This document shows, piece after piece, positions 1 through 10,641 of a DNA stretch of 64,000 nucleotides. A program made the translations under genes and the position numbers. Under the pieces are notes generated by a model. That model was not told the origin of the DNA, ran no database searches, and saw only the letters and a list, made by a program, of their open reading frames with translations. This DNA is from Salvator merianae (taxonomy: Eukaryota; Chordata; Lepidosauria; Squamata; Teiidae): the NCBI GenBank assembly GCA_003586115.2, contig QVOM02000021.1, forward strand, positions 14,452,185 through 14,516,184, read 5' to 3'. Within the stretch, counting starts at the first letter, position 1, and each line of letters starts with the position of its first letter.

Positions 1-282
1 ATGTTGGCATACTAGTGGGCCCCACACCAGAACACAGAGGCATGCAGAAGCCATGGCTCCATTTTCTGGAGTACCAGGTGACACATTTCAGTGGTGCACC
101 AAAGCACTCTGCCGAAATGGGTTCCCCATTCTCCAAAGCTAGGAACTTTCATTCCTATTCCTTCAGATCCCCGAAGCTTGTGCTGGGGCTGGTCTGGACC
201 ACCAGCACCATTGTGCAGATGGCACTGTTCCAGACTACACCTTGGCATAGTTCAGATCACAACAAGGCAGTGCAGAAAGGCC
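1..282 (-). mobile_element. Non-autonomous DNA transposon fragment (family A), cut by the window edge
   Basis: The right edge ends in GTGCAGAAAGGCC, the reverse complement of the GGCCTTTCTGCAC terminus shared by several elements here. Read in reverse, the block aligns by eye with the copy at 26105-26560, including shared stretches around AAAGTTCCTAG and CTTTGGTGCAC. The other end lies outside the window. The ORFs on both strands across it are chance ORFs in repeat DNA. No transposase is visible. Confidence 0.6.
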
Positions 283-1259
283 ACAGCTGTGAAGTGCTCT
301 TTCTTTGGGGTGTGCAAAATGTCATCTCAAAAGTTTGATGAAGCATTTGAGATGGCCACACCCCTCTTACCTGGGAATAAGAGTTGTCAGATATAACTTT
401 TCAGTTGAGCACAGTAATTGGTAGTCCCACCATCCAGGCTCCAAGAAGGCCTGGAGGAGCATCCAAGAGCAAGGCAAGCTAGCGAGTGCTCATTTTGCTC
501 CCAGAATTGTGCTCGTTAGGCGTTCCACAGAAGAGTGTGGTCATTGTGTGTCTATCTGGCATCAGAGGTAACCTTAATTGTCTTAATTTGAAGTTTTATC
601 TGCTTTTGGCTTCATTGCTACTGAATTTTAAGTTGCCTTATTTGTTTCCGTGAGCTCCTCTGACAGCTTTGTTGTAGGAGAACTTATAAGCATGTGGCAT
701 GCAAAAGATCCTTGCATCTGAATATAAACTGCATTAGGTTATGCATGGCTTTACATCTATTTAGGCAGGTATTGGGTAACCTTTATATCCCTGCATATGA
801 ATCGTTATAACACTGTAAGAATGACATGAATTTCAGCAGTTGCCAGAGAAATAGGAGAAAGTCTTGTTAGCTCACTCTGAACTTTCTAGTAAGCACTGGA
901 GTCTTCTATGCAGAAGACCCAGCAGATGTGTGGAAGCTGACTACAGAGCAAACTGGTAGTATTTCACGACTACATCACTTGCATTAATTATTCCCAGATT
1001 TTGAGTGATCTGTTGAGGATTTTGTGTGGTTGTGCTGCAGTAAAAATTGATTAGCTGGATGAAAAAATAACATTCTCAGTTTTGCTTTTTTTTCTGTTTG
1101 TATGGCAATACCCATGAAAATACATCAGGGGGCACCAGAGAGCAGAAAATGCTTTTGAACCAGGTGTGACTGCAAAGTTACTCTGGATTTCAGCAGAGCA
1201 AGAATAGAAGTTTGAAATAGCTCAGCATTGTTTTTAAACAAGCCAGTATTTATCAGTAC
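283..1259. other. No identifiable feature
   Basis: AT-rich sequence without a recognisable coding exon or repeat. No splice-bounded ORF stands out. Confidence 0.5.
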
Positions 1260-1261
1260 AC

Positions 1262-1350
1262 TTTCTTCTCGTAGCTCAGTGGTAGAACAATTGTTTGTAA
1301 AGGAGAGATTTACAAGTTTGATACTAGCATCTTCCCAGCTGAAGCAATGG
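1262..1350 (+). repeat. tRNA-derived SINE head, old copy
   Basis: GTAGCTCAGTGGTAGAAC matches the A-box half of a tRNA-like SINE, and a weak B-box-like GTTTGATAC follows about 45 bp later. It is not a tRNA gene: no acceptor stem or anticodon loop can be folded. The same tRNA-like module recurs at 11224, 16185, 20805 and 22742, mostly in antisense. Confidence 0.5.
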
Positions 1351-1589
1351 GTGTTCATGTTGTCACCAGGAGTTGACCCAGACTCTGTGGTACTAACAAC
1401 AATTGCTACCCACCCTTGCATGATTTCAAAGACAATAAAGCTGCTTTGTAACATGCATATAATCTCCCTCTGTTTGTGGGGGAACTGCACCAAGAGTTAG
1501 ATTTAAGGTCCTGAGATTCATGAGTGGATTTTATTTTAATAGCTAGGGTTGTGTCAGTATTCTGTTGGGTCTGGGACATATAGCTGTAA

Positions 1590-2275
1590 TTCATTCATTA
1601 TTTATTTAAAACATTTGTTTTACTGCTTCTCATTAAGAAAATTAAGAAGAAGCAGTTTACAGAAATATTTTTTAAAAAGGGTAAAACAACACACATGAAA
1701 ATCAGCAATACAGCACATTAAAAATGTGGGTGGGTTACGAAAGGAACAAACATCCACACACAGAATGCCTGGGATAAGTGATAGATCTTTAACAGGCACT
1801 TAAAAGCTGTAAATGTAGGTGCCTCACAAATAGGAGAAGAGAGGGCATTCCATAGAGGGGGTGCTACCCCAGAGAAGGTCTGTCTGCTGGAGATCATAAG
1901 ATGGCATTTAGTATCTTGTGATACCTGTAGTAAGGTCTTTCCAAATAAACTTGGGGAGGGCAGCATTCTTTAAGGTACCATGGTCTCAAGTTGTTTTGTG
2001 CCATGCACAGAACCTGGCAACCAGTGCAGTTGCTTAAGCACAGGTGTGATGTGTGCCCAAACAGGTACCCTACTCAGCAACCTGGGCACTGCATTTTGCA
2101 CTAGTTGCAGTTTCTAGAGCAGAAACAAGGATATCCCCATGTAAAGTGCATTACAGTAGTCTACACGTGAGGTTACAAAGGCGTGAATAACAGTGGCCAG
2201 GCTATTCCTGTCTAGGTAAGGATGTAGTTGGTATACCAGCTGAAGTTGGTAAACAGAGATGACTCCGGGAATATC
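1590..2275 (-). repeat. L2 LINE 3' fragment, antisense, degraded
   Basis: The sequence follows the order seen in the better L2 copies at 7744-8755 and 19030-19592, read antisense: a 3' UTR-like A/T-rich end, then the region encoding the C-terminal RLWN-type segment (seen as GGGCATTCCATAG), then the stretch with GCATTTTGCACTAGTTGCAG and CCCCATGTAAAGTGCATTACAG. All frames are broken. It is an old copy with no function. Confidence 0.65.
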
Positions 2276-2284
2276 TCTAAACTA

Positions 2285-2745
2285 CGTACATGTAGTGCTC
2301 TGTAATATCCAGGTAGTCTTTAGCAAACTTGGAATGGACTCCTGTATTTTCCTGCATGGCAATCTCCCATAAACACCGCTCTTGTTCCGTGTTTTTCTTA
2401 TGGTAGACTCATGAACACAGATCATATTGTCAAGTGCAAGAGATGCTTATAAATCTTTAGCTGTCACCATTAGCTGTTCTTTGTTATTTGTTTGAGGGTT
2501 CTATGGTGTGTCCTCGCACCGGTCTTTATAGGATATCCTGGAAAGACTTGTGATGAATCTGAATTTTTTTCATTTATAATCTGCTTGCCTGACAATAGAC
2601 TGGTGGAGGTCCAAGTATTCAGAAATCCTTTTGTAAATCTTTCTAGTCTTATGAGCTTTAGAAACTCTTCTTCTAAGGTCCTCTGAAATCTCTTTTGATT
2701 GAACCATTTGAATAGAATTCTTCTGGGAAGAACAAGTAACCAAAA
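2285..2745 (-). pseudogene. Tc1/mariner transposase relic
   Basis: Translating the minus strand from about 2718 gives MVQSKEISEDLRRRV, the typical start of a Tc1-family N-terminal helix-turn-helix, then KIYKRISEYLDLHQSIVRQ, the next part of the paired-like DNA-binding domain. Further downstream come ASLALDN, HESTIRKTRNKSGVYGR and, after a frameshift, HSKFAKDYLD, all recognisable Tc1 transposase blocks in the right order. Stop codons interrupt the frame (for example after YK and after EDTP) and the catalytic DDE core is absent. Intact Tc1 transposases are about 340 residues; only about the first 150 positions remain. No terminal inverted repeats were identified. It directly abuts the L2 fragment to its left. 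Confidence 0.8.
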
Positions 2746-3442
2746 CTGGGGGGAGGGGTTTCAGGGAGGAACCAAACCCAAACCTGAACTGATTGGAAAA
2801 CCTACTCCAATTACTCTGTTTTCAAGAAGTCATTGGATCAGTAAAGATATGGCACTTACAAATGTGCTGAATTGGGTTTTGCCCATTTCGGTTTGTAACA
2901 AACCAGTAGGAGGCACCCTTAGAACCATTTGTCTCTGAAAATAGAGCCATCTGGCCAGTGTGGGTTGAGGATTGTTGAATTCCCTCCCTTTGCACCCAAG
3001 GCCTCTTCTGCTTCTCCTCTCAGTTATGTAAAATGTACATTGGACTTACTTGCCAAACCGGACTCGACCAGGCCAGACTCCTACCGCTGGCTACATGGTC
3101 CTCTGAAATTCTGCTCGGCCCTCAGGCAGGCATATCATGCTTACCTGGGCGTCCAGGCAGTGAAGGGCTGCAGATTCTCCCAGAAGGCCAAGTGCACTGA
3201 CATGCATGCACAGCTTCACTTCCTGGAAGGCCTCTAACATGATTGGTTACATTTGAGGCCTTCAACAAGCTTGCATATGATTACAGAATTGGAAACAAGA
3301 GATGGAAGATGTGGTGTGCCTGATTTATTATCATTCGTTAAATTCCAGGGTGAAAGTAGAGGTGGTTCCTTAGCCAGATGTTTTGATCTCAGTTCCTGCC
3401 AGTTGCAGGGTCAAATGTGATTGCCTAAATGACCTCTTCTAA
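2746..3442. other. No identifiable feature
   Basis: ORFs of 79 and 102 codons lie here on the plus strand, but neither is bounded by convincing splice sites nor shows a recognisable motif. I treat them as chance ORFs. Confidence 0.4.
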
Positions 3443-3738
3443 GGCCCTTTTTCCACGCTCACCTCTGGTGCAGTCCAGGCAGTGGTCGCAGGGGCCTGAC
3501 GTCTGCACAGTATGGTGGGACAGCGTGCACCCTGCCTCTCCTGAAACTGTCTGTCTGTACAGGATGGAGCATAGAGTGGGATAGGGTGCCCAAATTGGCA
3601 CCTTATCTCACTCTACGAGTAGAAGTTAACATCAATGTCTACCAGTGTAATAGTAGGACAATGGGGAATCTTTTCAGTGGCGCTGCAGGAAGTGCCATCA
3701 GAAGTAGTCCTGGAAGTGTCACATCACTAAAAAGGGCC
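3443..3738. mobile_element. Probable non-autonomous DNA element with GGCCCTTTTTCCAC end
   Basis: The left end GGCCCTTTTTCCAC resembles the terminus of the other palindromic elements, and AAAAAGGGCC occurs near 3729-3738. An internal stretch (GGATGGAGCATAGAGTGGG, then AGGGTGCCCAAA) recurs in diverged form at 5345-5400, so the two blocks are related. No clear target duplication is visible, so the limits are approximate. Confidence 0.4.
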
Positions 3739-4295
3739 CCCTGGAAACTCCAAAGGCTTTACAGCCTGGGCGCCAGTTCTGAGGGCTGGGCCTACCCTTC
3801 AGAATTGCCAGCTGGGGCTGGAATTGGCCTACTGATTGTACCACATGCCAGCGGCCATCCATCCCTGTGTGATGCAAGCTGCATATCCTGAGCCCCTGCA
3901 TCCCATCCTGGCTCAGGTACCGAAGACAATTGTGAAAGCAGCCCTAAATCTGTCACAGTCTATTATGAAATTCACTTCTTTCAGAGAAGAGCAGCTAAAT
4001 CCAGTTATCTGTTGTATAACATAGTTTTGCCTTTACATAGTTGCTTAAATGTGATTTTATTTCTTTAATACAATCCTAGAAACCTTCAATAATATGATCT
4101 GACCTCTGAGGAGCCACTCAGTGAAGTTGGCTGGGCCTCTCCTCTACAGAACCATTCACTTGCTGATAATCTGTACCTCCCTTCTGCAGTGCCTTTCATT
4201 TACATTGCTACAATCTGCTCTGCTCTGTAACGTTAGTAACATGTATTGGTAGTATGGACCTCTCCTCTGCAGCAGGCCAGCAGCTTTGACTTATG

Positions 4296-4475
4296 GGGCC
4301 TTTCTGCACTTGGACTTATTCCAGATTATATCTCAGAATAGGGACCTGCCATCTGCATGCTAGTGCAGGCTATGATAGGCCCTGGGCAAGACCTTTTATA
4401 GTTTGCACTAGCATGTGGATGGCAGGTCCCTAATCTGGGATATAATCCGCAATAAGGCCAAGTGCAGAAAGGGCC
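4296..4475. mobile_element. Palindromic MITE, 180 bp, with 3-bp target duplication ATG
   Basis: The element begins GGGCCTTTCTGCACTTGG and ends CCAAGTGCAGAAAGGGCC. The two halves are near-complete inverted repeats: GACCTGCCATCTGCATGCTAG on the left mirrors CTAGCATGTGGATGGCAGGTC on the right. It is flanked by ATG at 4293-4295 and 4476-4478. A 3-bp duplication with G-rich termini would fit a PIF/Harbinger-type origin, which is inference. The copy at 56827-57006 has the same length and is closely similar in inverted orientation. Confidence 0.85.
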
Positions 4476-4478
4476 ATG

Positions 4479-5258
4479 GTTAGTCTTGGACCATTTTTCC
4501 ATACCTCCTTTGATCCATATTAGTTGACTGGGTCTTATCTCCTTGACATCATTGACTTAGGTCGGGCCTTTATGTTTCCTTTAATCCCTAGTATTTCATA
4601 GTGGAAATTACGTGCATAACACTGATTGTAGTGCACAGTGGTTTGTGGGAACCAAACCATAGCATTATAGAAGGGATGACTATACTCTGGAACTGTGCAG
4701 AAAAGAGGAGGTTAGAACGGTCTCCTGTGGGTGGTCATCACAGCCTTTTGTCAGCATATGACATATTGTAGCTGTTATCCTGCACTAAGGCAGCCAGATG
4801 AATGGTGAAGTGCCACACACATCAACCTCCGTGGTTTTTCACACCCCTTCATAACTGTAGCAATTAACATTCTTCGAAGCTGGGTCATGCATCATTACAG
4901 TGTACAGTTCTAAAGCATTGTTGGTAATCAAGGCTTCCCTCTGTCTTACCGTGCAAGCAAACTTTGCTCTGCAGATTTTCTCTGGTGTAGTATTTTTCAG
5001 CTAAATTATTGACTTGCCCACCTGTTTAGAAAAACAAGGATATTAAAAGCAAGTGAATGAATGTGGTTTTCTCTCTTGGAGGTAGGAAAAAGGATCTGCA
5101 TTATGTTGGAAAAGATTGAAAAGAGTGTATAAAGAACCCCGTTACAACAGTCTTCTCTTGCAACTTTTTTCTTTTCTTTTTATTCCTGCCAGTGAAAGGA
5201 ACCCCACAAACAGGACTTGACAGTATCAACAGTCTCTGCTACTTGAATCTGAGTAACT
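4479..5258. other. No identifiable feature
   Basis: No recognisable repeat, exon or RNA gene was seen. Confidence 0.4.
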
Positions 5259-5480
5259 GGGCCCTTCTGCATGCGAAATTCTCCCATGTGAGGGAAGGGT
5301 CTAAGAACCTTCTGCACTCTGATGCAGAATAAGGGAGCGCCCCCTCCTAGCAGACTTCGCCTATGCAGGACGGAGCATAAATTGGGCTAGGGTGCCCAAA
5401 ATGGTGCCCTAGCCTGGTTTACTGGTAGAACTTGGTGATTAGGTTTACTGGCATGCTAAGGCCCTAACCTGGAACAGTGG
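5259..5480. mobile_element. Probable DNA element related to 3443-3738
   Basis: It starts GGGCCCTTCTGCATGCG and carries CAGGACGGAGCATAAATTGGG followed by AGGGTGCCCAAAATGG, the same motif order as the block near 3560. The right end is not defined. Confidence 0.4.
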
Positions 5481-7740
5481 TAGCAGCTCATCCCAACCTT
5501 GGACAGGTTGTGTATCTAAGGCCAGGACAGTCCTCCCTGGCCCAAGATATTAAAGGCAAGTGCAAATAAAGAGTGGTATCTAAGTCATCTAATCTAGTGG
5601 GTATCACCCCATCTCTTGCAAATTGTACATTGGACAAAGGAGCGCTTTCCTTTGCAGCTTGGAGACTTTTATTGCCAAGTGAACAGCAAACATATTGGTG
5701 TATTTGGGAAACAGGAAATAACTCGGAGGTCAAGTTGTGCAAGTGATTCTGCTGAGTTCGGCCAACTTGTTAAAACTGCCTTCTTATTAAGCCTTTTACA
5801 GTTAGCCTAATAACTTTATAGCAGGAGCTACTGAGTAAATTAGTTTTGATCTGAAAGACTGTAGATGACAGAGTTTGGAGTATGTGTTGGCGGGGGGGGG
5901 GGGGAGAGAACTGAGAGTATGCCTGAATAAATGATGAGAAAAATATCTTTAAAACAGTTTGACATAACCATATTGCCCAGGCTGACCAAACATTATTCAT
6001 GGCGTGTGGAAAGGCCTGGCACATGAAAGGGATCCAACTGGGAAGGAATCCAGTGGCAAAACTAGGAAAGCTTTATAATTCCTCTTCTTGTTGTTTGTTA
6101 AGGGAAAGATTGCTAAATCCAGAGAAAGAGGGGGGGGAAAGGGAACCCTTGACTTTTTTGTTGTTGTTAAGGAGAGGAATATACGGCATGACATTTTCTC
6201 TGCAACTTTCAGTGGAGATTTAGTGAGGAGGTTGTCTGAGGACACAACAGACTGGGCAGTCCCCTTGGCCAGACTCTAAACTGTGTCTATCATGTTACCA
6301 AGCTGGGCTTTTGATGGTGGAACTGTGTGTAATATTCCAGGCCTTTCGCTTTGATGGGTAAAAGCTTCCAGATGCTCACCCTCTGCAACAGGACTTTTAT
6401 TTCAGTTTTCCAGAGCATGAGTTTCTGTGCCACAATCCCTCCACATTTGCATTTGCAAGTAAGAAACAGTAATAAGCATTTCTGTTTGCTAATGCTTCCT
6501 CCTGTATGGTAAAAGCAGATTTCCATGGGAAAAGTAATTTTTTACAAGGTTTTTTTTTTTTTTTTAAAGTTAAGATAGAGAATCAAAGGCAACCTTCTGT
6601 AGGCTATCATTCTGGGACTACACTCCTGCAAATCTTTCCCCAGTGTCTGATAACTTTACATTACCTCCAGCTTTTGCCAGAGCTTTCTGATTCCTGCCCT
6701 GTCCTGATCTGCTCCTGCTTAACCTGAAACATCTAATAAGATTACTCTGCGGAATTAATTAGTTGCTTTGCTCTTGATCAGGTTGCAGGGCTGCCGCAAT
6801 ATTTTTATTCTACACTTAAAATGTCGTGAAATTTCTAATTTGCTGCCCTTATCTGTTGCTTTACTTAAATTCATTGCACACCTGGAACAGCTGGTTTAAA
6901 TTATAAATAGAAGAACAAGAACTGATGGCAGTATTTCAGAAGGTATATAGTAGTTTGTCGTGAAGTTTCTGCTGATATCCGCTCTTCATCATAGCTGTTA
7001 AGAATACAGGATCTCTAGCCATTTTTTGTTGAGCTGGAAAGATGTGTAATTAAGCACCGTAACTGACCACTGTTTTTTCGTAATTCAACATAAGTAAGGC
7101 AAGTCTGCATGCTGCCTTGCAGTTGTGTCCATATGACTGTTTGTTCAAAATATCACATTTTCCTGATTTTACTGTGTACCTGGTGCACATACTGTACAGT
7201 AACCTCTGTCTGTGTGGTCTTGCAAGGGTTAGGTGGAGTAAGATTTGCAAATACCGAATTAGATAAATAGTCCTCTTTAGTTAGAACTCTAATTAGAGTG
7301 TTCAAAACAATTGCCAACAAACAGCAGAAAGCCTAGGTAATTTCGTCATTACATAAATAGCATAATCACTCATCTGAACCCAAAGAGGGGAAAGCAGTTG
7401 TTGTTTACAGATTCTGCAGTCAAGTGACTCAATTTTTCTTTCTTTCTTTTTTGCCAGTCTACCAAAGTGCAGGATTTTTCAAAGATTTGTCTTTGCAAAC
7501 ATCTTCAGCTCCAGAGCTATAAGGGAATTTCAAAGTTGCAGCTTGGAGGACCTGATCCTGAAGTCACCATACAGTTGTCCCTTTTGTAACACAGTCTTGT
7601 GCAAGGAATTTTGCATTTACACTCTTAATAAAAAGAGTGTAATTGCCTCTGGCCAGGTTTACACACTGGGTTGACACTACAGTTTCACAGCATCACGTGA
7701 ACTGACTGTGAAACACGCTGTGATGAGCGACAGCCAGAAT
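5481..7740. other. No gene recognised; one G homopolymer
   Basis: A run of about 12 G lies near 5892-5903 and a T run near 6549-6564. The stretch around 6740-6930 has no obvious repeat and contains TTAATTAG, a homeodomain-type core, but this alone does not establish regulatory function. ORFs of up to 84 codons occur on both strands and overlap each other, as chance ORFs do. Confidence 0.4.
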
Positions 7741-7743
7741 AGA

Positions 7744-8755
7744 GTTTCATCTTTTACTTTAATTTCAATTTCTACCCCGCCCTATACCAAGAGGTCCCAG
7801 AGCGGCTTACAAAACATATTAAAACTATTACAATAAAACACCATAAAAATGTTATAAAACAGCATAAAACATACAAAAAACTTACAAAGCATACCAAAAC
7901 TATAACAATAAAAACACCATAAAGATATTATAAAAACATCATTAAAAGTTTTTCATAGCTCCCACTCCAAAACCACCCAAACCCAGTAATGCAACAGACC
8001 AGCAGCAATGAGGGGGGCTTCTCAGAGGGTCAAGGCCCATATGCCTGGGTAAAGAGAAAGGTCTTTACCAGGTGCCGAAACCCAAACGGGGATGGGCGCC
8101 TGGTGAATCTTGGAAGGGAGGCTGTTCCACAACCTGGGGGCAGTCACAGAGAAAATCCTCCCCCTCCCCCCCCGCACTAATGCAGGGGAAGGGACCACCA
8201 GGAGGGACTCGCCCTGTGACCTCAGCATGCGGGCAGGCACATATGGGTGGAGGCGCTCCTTCAGGTAGGCAGGGCCCAAACCATTTAGGACTTTATAGAC
8301 CAAAGTCAACACTTTGAATTGAGCCCAGAAACGTATTGGAAGCCAGTGAAGACTTTTCAGAACCGGTGAGATATGCGCACAGCCTGGTGGACCCGACAGC
8401 AGATGAGCTGCTTCATTCTGCACCAGCTCCAGTTTCCGGACCGTCTTCAAAGGTAGCCCCATGTAGAGCGCGTTACAGCAGTCCAAATGGGAGGTTACCA
8501 GGGCATGCAGAACCGTGGCCAGGTCTCCCGTGTCCAAATACGGGCAAAGCTGCCGAATCAGTCGGAGCCTCTGGTAGACACCCCTGGCCACCACCGCCAC
8601 GTGTAATTCAAGGGACAGCGATGAATCCAGGAGGACCCCCAGGTCTCGCATCCGGTCCCTTAGGGGAAGAACATTCCCAAGGATTCTCTTAGGGGAAGAA
8701 CACAAAGGCTTGATAAGCTTGCCAGTTTTGCCATCCATTTGGGTGTGCAAATACT
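7744..8755 (-). pseudogene. L2 LINE, 5'-truncated: ORF2 C-terminal region plus 3' UTR
   Basis: The minus-strand ORF at 8022-8750 (242 codons) encodes the C-terminal part of an L2 ORF2 protein, downstream of the reverse transcriptase core. Typical blocks are LGVLLDSSLSLELHV, LVQNEAAHLLSG, SLHWLPIRFWAQFKVLTLVY and RIFSVTAPRLWNSLP. After RLWNSLP the frame drifts into an aberrant tail. The 3' UTR follows down to about 7744 with the L2-like plus-strand motif CCAAGAGGTCCCAGAGCGGC. The endonuclease and catalytic RT motifs are absent, so this is a 5'-truncated copy from target-primed insertion. It is one of the least decayed L2 copies here. Confidence 0.85.
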
Positions 8756-9217
8756 GTAAGCAGGGCTTTAACTAGCCCCCAGTTTCCCCAAAAAGTTGTG
8801 TTACAGAGAAGCATCTATTTCCCTCTCCTCCCTTTCTTTCTCATAGAACCTCAGGTTTCTTCAGAATTGTGACAGGTTTGAAGCTCAGAGGGCTTACTTT
8901 ACTTGAAGCTCAGTGGGCTTACTTCAGTGGTGCTGACGTCCAGTGTGGCTAGTGGGGAAGACGACAAGACAGCTAAAAGGAACTGGCCCCAGGAGTCAGA
9001 ACAAGGAGAGGTAGTAGCAGGTGAGAGTCCTTTAAGCTTTTAGCTTTGTTCCAAGCCACATGGAAGTCGATCTCACAGAACACAAAGGGCTGTACAAAAA
9101 CGTTAGCCAACTCTGAACATGCCAAAAAGAAATGGAGAATAGAGTGGCTTCCAGCTTCCATCAGTGGAAATCAACATAGTGCATTATACACACATTAGCC
9201 AACACTGAATTGAAATA
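8756..9217. other. No identifiable feature
   Basis: A short local duplication (two similar stretches of TTACTT...AAGCTCAG near 8880-8925) is present. No coding exon was recognised. Confidence 0.4.
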
Positions 9218-9225
9218 AATACATG

Positions 9226-9345
9226 CAGTGGCAGCTGCTGACTTTAAGGGCAGGTGTTCGTAACCCGCAGAAAGCGTGCGGTTGCTGTTTGTGGGGCCTC
9301 CGGGTCTCCGTACTGTCACAGCAGGTCGCACAGTGCCCGCTACTG
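9226..9345 (+). mobile_element. hAT-type MITE, 120 bp short form, with 8-bp target duplication
   Basis: It begins CAGTGGCAGCTGCTGAC and ends GTGCCCGCTACTG, flanked by the perfect 8-bp direct repeat AATACATG (9218-9225 and 9346-9353). CAGNG termini with 8-bp duplications are the hallmark of hAT transposons. The first ~100 bp match the arm of the 211-bp foldback element at 10431-10641. It has no coding capacity. Confidence 0.85.
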
Positions 9346-9870
9346 AATACATGTATTTATTACAGTTAACTACCTGATTAAAAAGGCAAAACGAAAAGGA
9401 AGTTGTGGACTCAAACATGCATGCAAGAGGAAGTGAGCTATTGGAGGTAGTGAGCTGTGGTACACTTCTGCCCTTATGGACCAGCCATATTTGTAAGAGA
9501 AGACCTTCCTTTGGTCTTTCTGGAATAAAAATCCTACATATACATTATCTGTATAAATAGTAAGAAAAAAATAAAATGGCAACAGCTGTCAGGTGAGGCA
9601 GACAGTCTTTGCCTACTAGTGCTTTCATAAAGCCCAACTGAGGGTGTCATGGGGATATCAGGACCAGCTAGGGAAGGAATTTAAATCACCAGAGAATTTA
9701 TTTTTAGACGGTGATCTTTAGAAATTTTGCAAAGAACAAAAAAAACCTTTTTTGAATACTATTGATTTTGTGCTGGGTTGTTAAGAGTTCTTTAAGCTGA
9801 GTTTTCCATTTGCAGATACCTTGCTGCTTGACAAGGTAGTCTTTTCAGTGCAAAGACTCACCTGTAGTTT

Positions 9871-10335
9871 TTGATTTTATTCAGTCATTCAGTCATTTCT
9901 GACTCTTCATGACCCCATGGATCAAAGCACACCAGACCCTTCTGCTCTGTACTGTCTCCAGGAGTTTGCCCAAGTTCATGTTTGTTCCTTCCATGACACT
10001 GGATAGACACTGGGCCTTTCTGCACTTTCTACCTTAGAATGGGATGATTATATTCCAGCTGCTCCTGGTACAGCTGTGGAGCACTCCACAGCTATACCAG
10101 GAGCAGCTGGACTATAATTATACCATTCTAAGGTAGAAAGTGCAGAAAGGCCCAGTGTCTATCCATCTTATCCTCTGCCTTCCTGTTCTCCTTTTGTCTT
10201 CAATCTTTCCCAGCATCAGGGTATTTTCCAATGACTCCTGTCTTCTCATTATGTGGCCAAAGTCTTTGAGCTTCAGCTTCAATATTTATCCTTCCAGTGG
10301 ACAGTCAGGGTTGAGTTCCTTTAGTATTGATCTTT
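9871..10335 (-). repeat. BovB (RTE) LINE 3' fragment, antisense
   Basis: The plus strand reads as the reverse complement of a BovB-type 3' end: TTCATGACCCCATGGATC, TTCAATCTTTCCCAGCATCAGG, GTGGCCAAAGTCTTTGAG and CTTCAGCTTCAATATTTATCC, in the order known from squamate and ruminant BovB. It has split the left arm of the foldback element; TGTAGTT occurs at both edges and is the probable target duplication. It is itself interrupted by the palindrome 10012-10153. The fragment covers only the 3' region and has no open reading frame. Confidence 0.8.
10012..10153. mobile_element. Palindromic MITE (GGGCCTTTCTGCAC ends) inserted in BovB
   Basis: The arms GGGCCTTTCTGCACTTTCTA and its near-exact complement fold into a hairpin of about 70 bp per arm, with only a few mismatches and practically no loop (centre near 10082). 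The complementarity does not stop at the GGGCC terminus: GGATAGACACT on the left (10001-10011) pairs with AGTGTCTATCC on the right (10154-10164). The right end of the block at 44947-45656 carries a related terminus. Confidence 0.8.
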
Positions 10336-10430
10336 GTAGTTGGTGACGGGCTATTTCGCAACCTGTCCTGTGCTCCTTGCGTGTGATTGGCTAGCTAATA
10401 TTCTTTAGCTTTGTTTTCCTTAGTATAGAA

Positions 10431-10641
10431 CAGTGGTAGCCGCCGACTTCAAGGGCGGGTGTTTGCATCTCACACAAAGCGTGCCATGGCTGTTCGCAGG
10501 GCCTCCAGGCCTCTGTACTGTTGCAGCAGGTCACTGGGCGACTTGCTGCAACAGTACAGAGGTCTGGAGGCTCTGCGAACAGCCATGGCGTGCTTTCCGT
10601 GGGGCGCAAATACCCGCCCTTAAAGTTGGTGGCCGCTGCTG
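10431..10641. mobile_element. hAT-type foldback MITE, 211 bp, with 8-bp target duplication
   Basis: It begins CAGTGGTAGCCGCCGAC and ends GGTGGCCGCTGCTG, with the direct repeat GTATAGAA at 10423-10430 and 10642-10649. The arms are near-perfect inverted repeats of about 100 bp meeting near CAGGTCACTGGGCGACTTG. This explains the long ORFs on both strands (10391-10684 minus, 10433-10747 plus), which are not genes. It sits in the loop of the larger foldback element. Confidence 0.88.

Noticed and set aside
1262..1350. Possible tRNA gene
   Set aside because: The A-box-like start is good but the cloverleaf cannot be formed; it is a SINE head. The same applies at 11224, 16185 and 20805.
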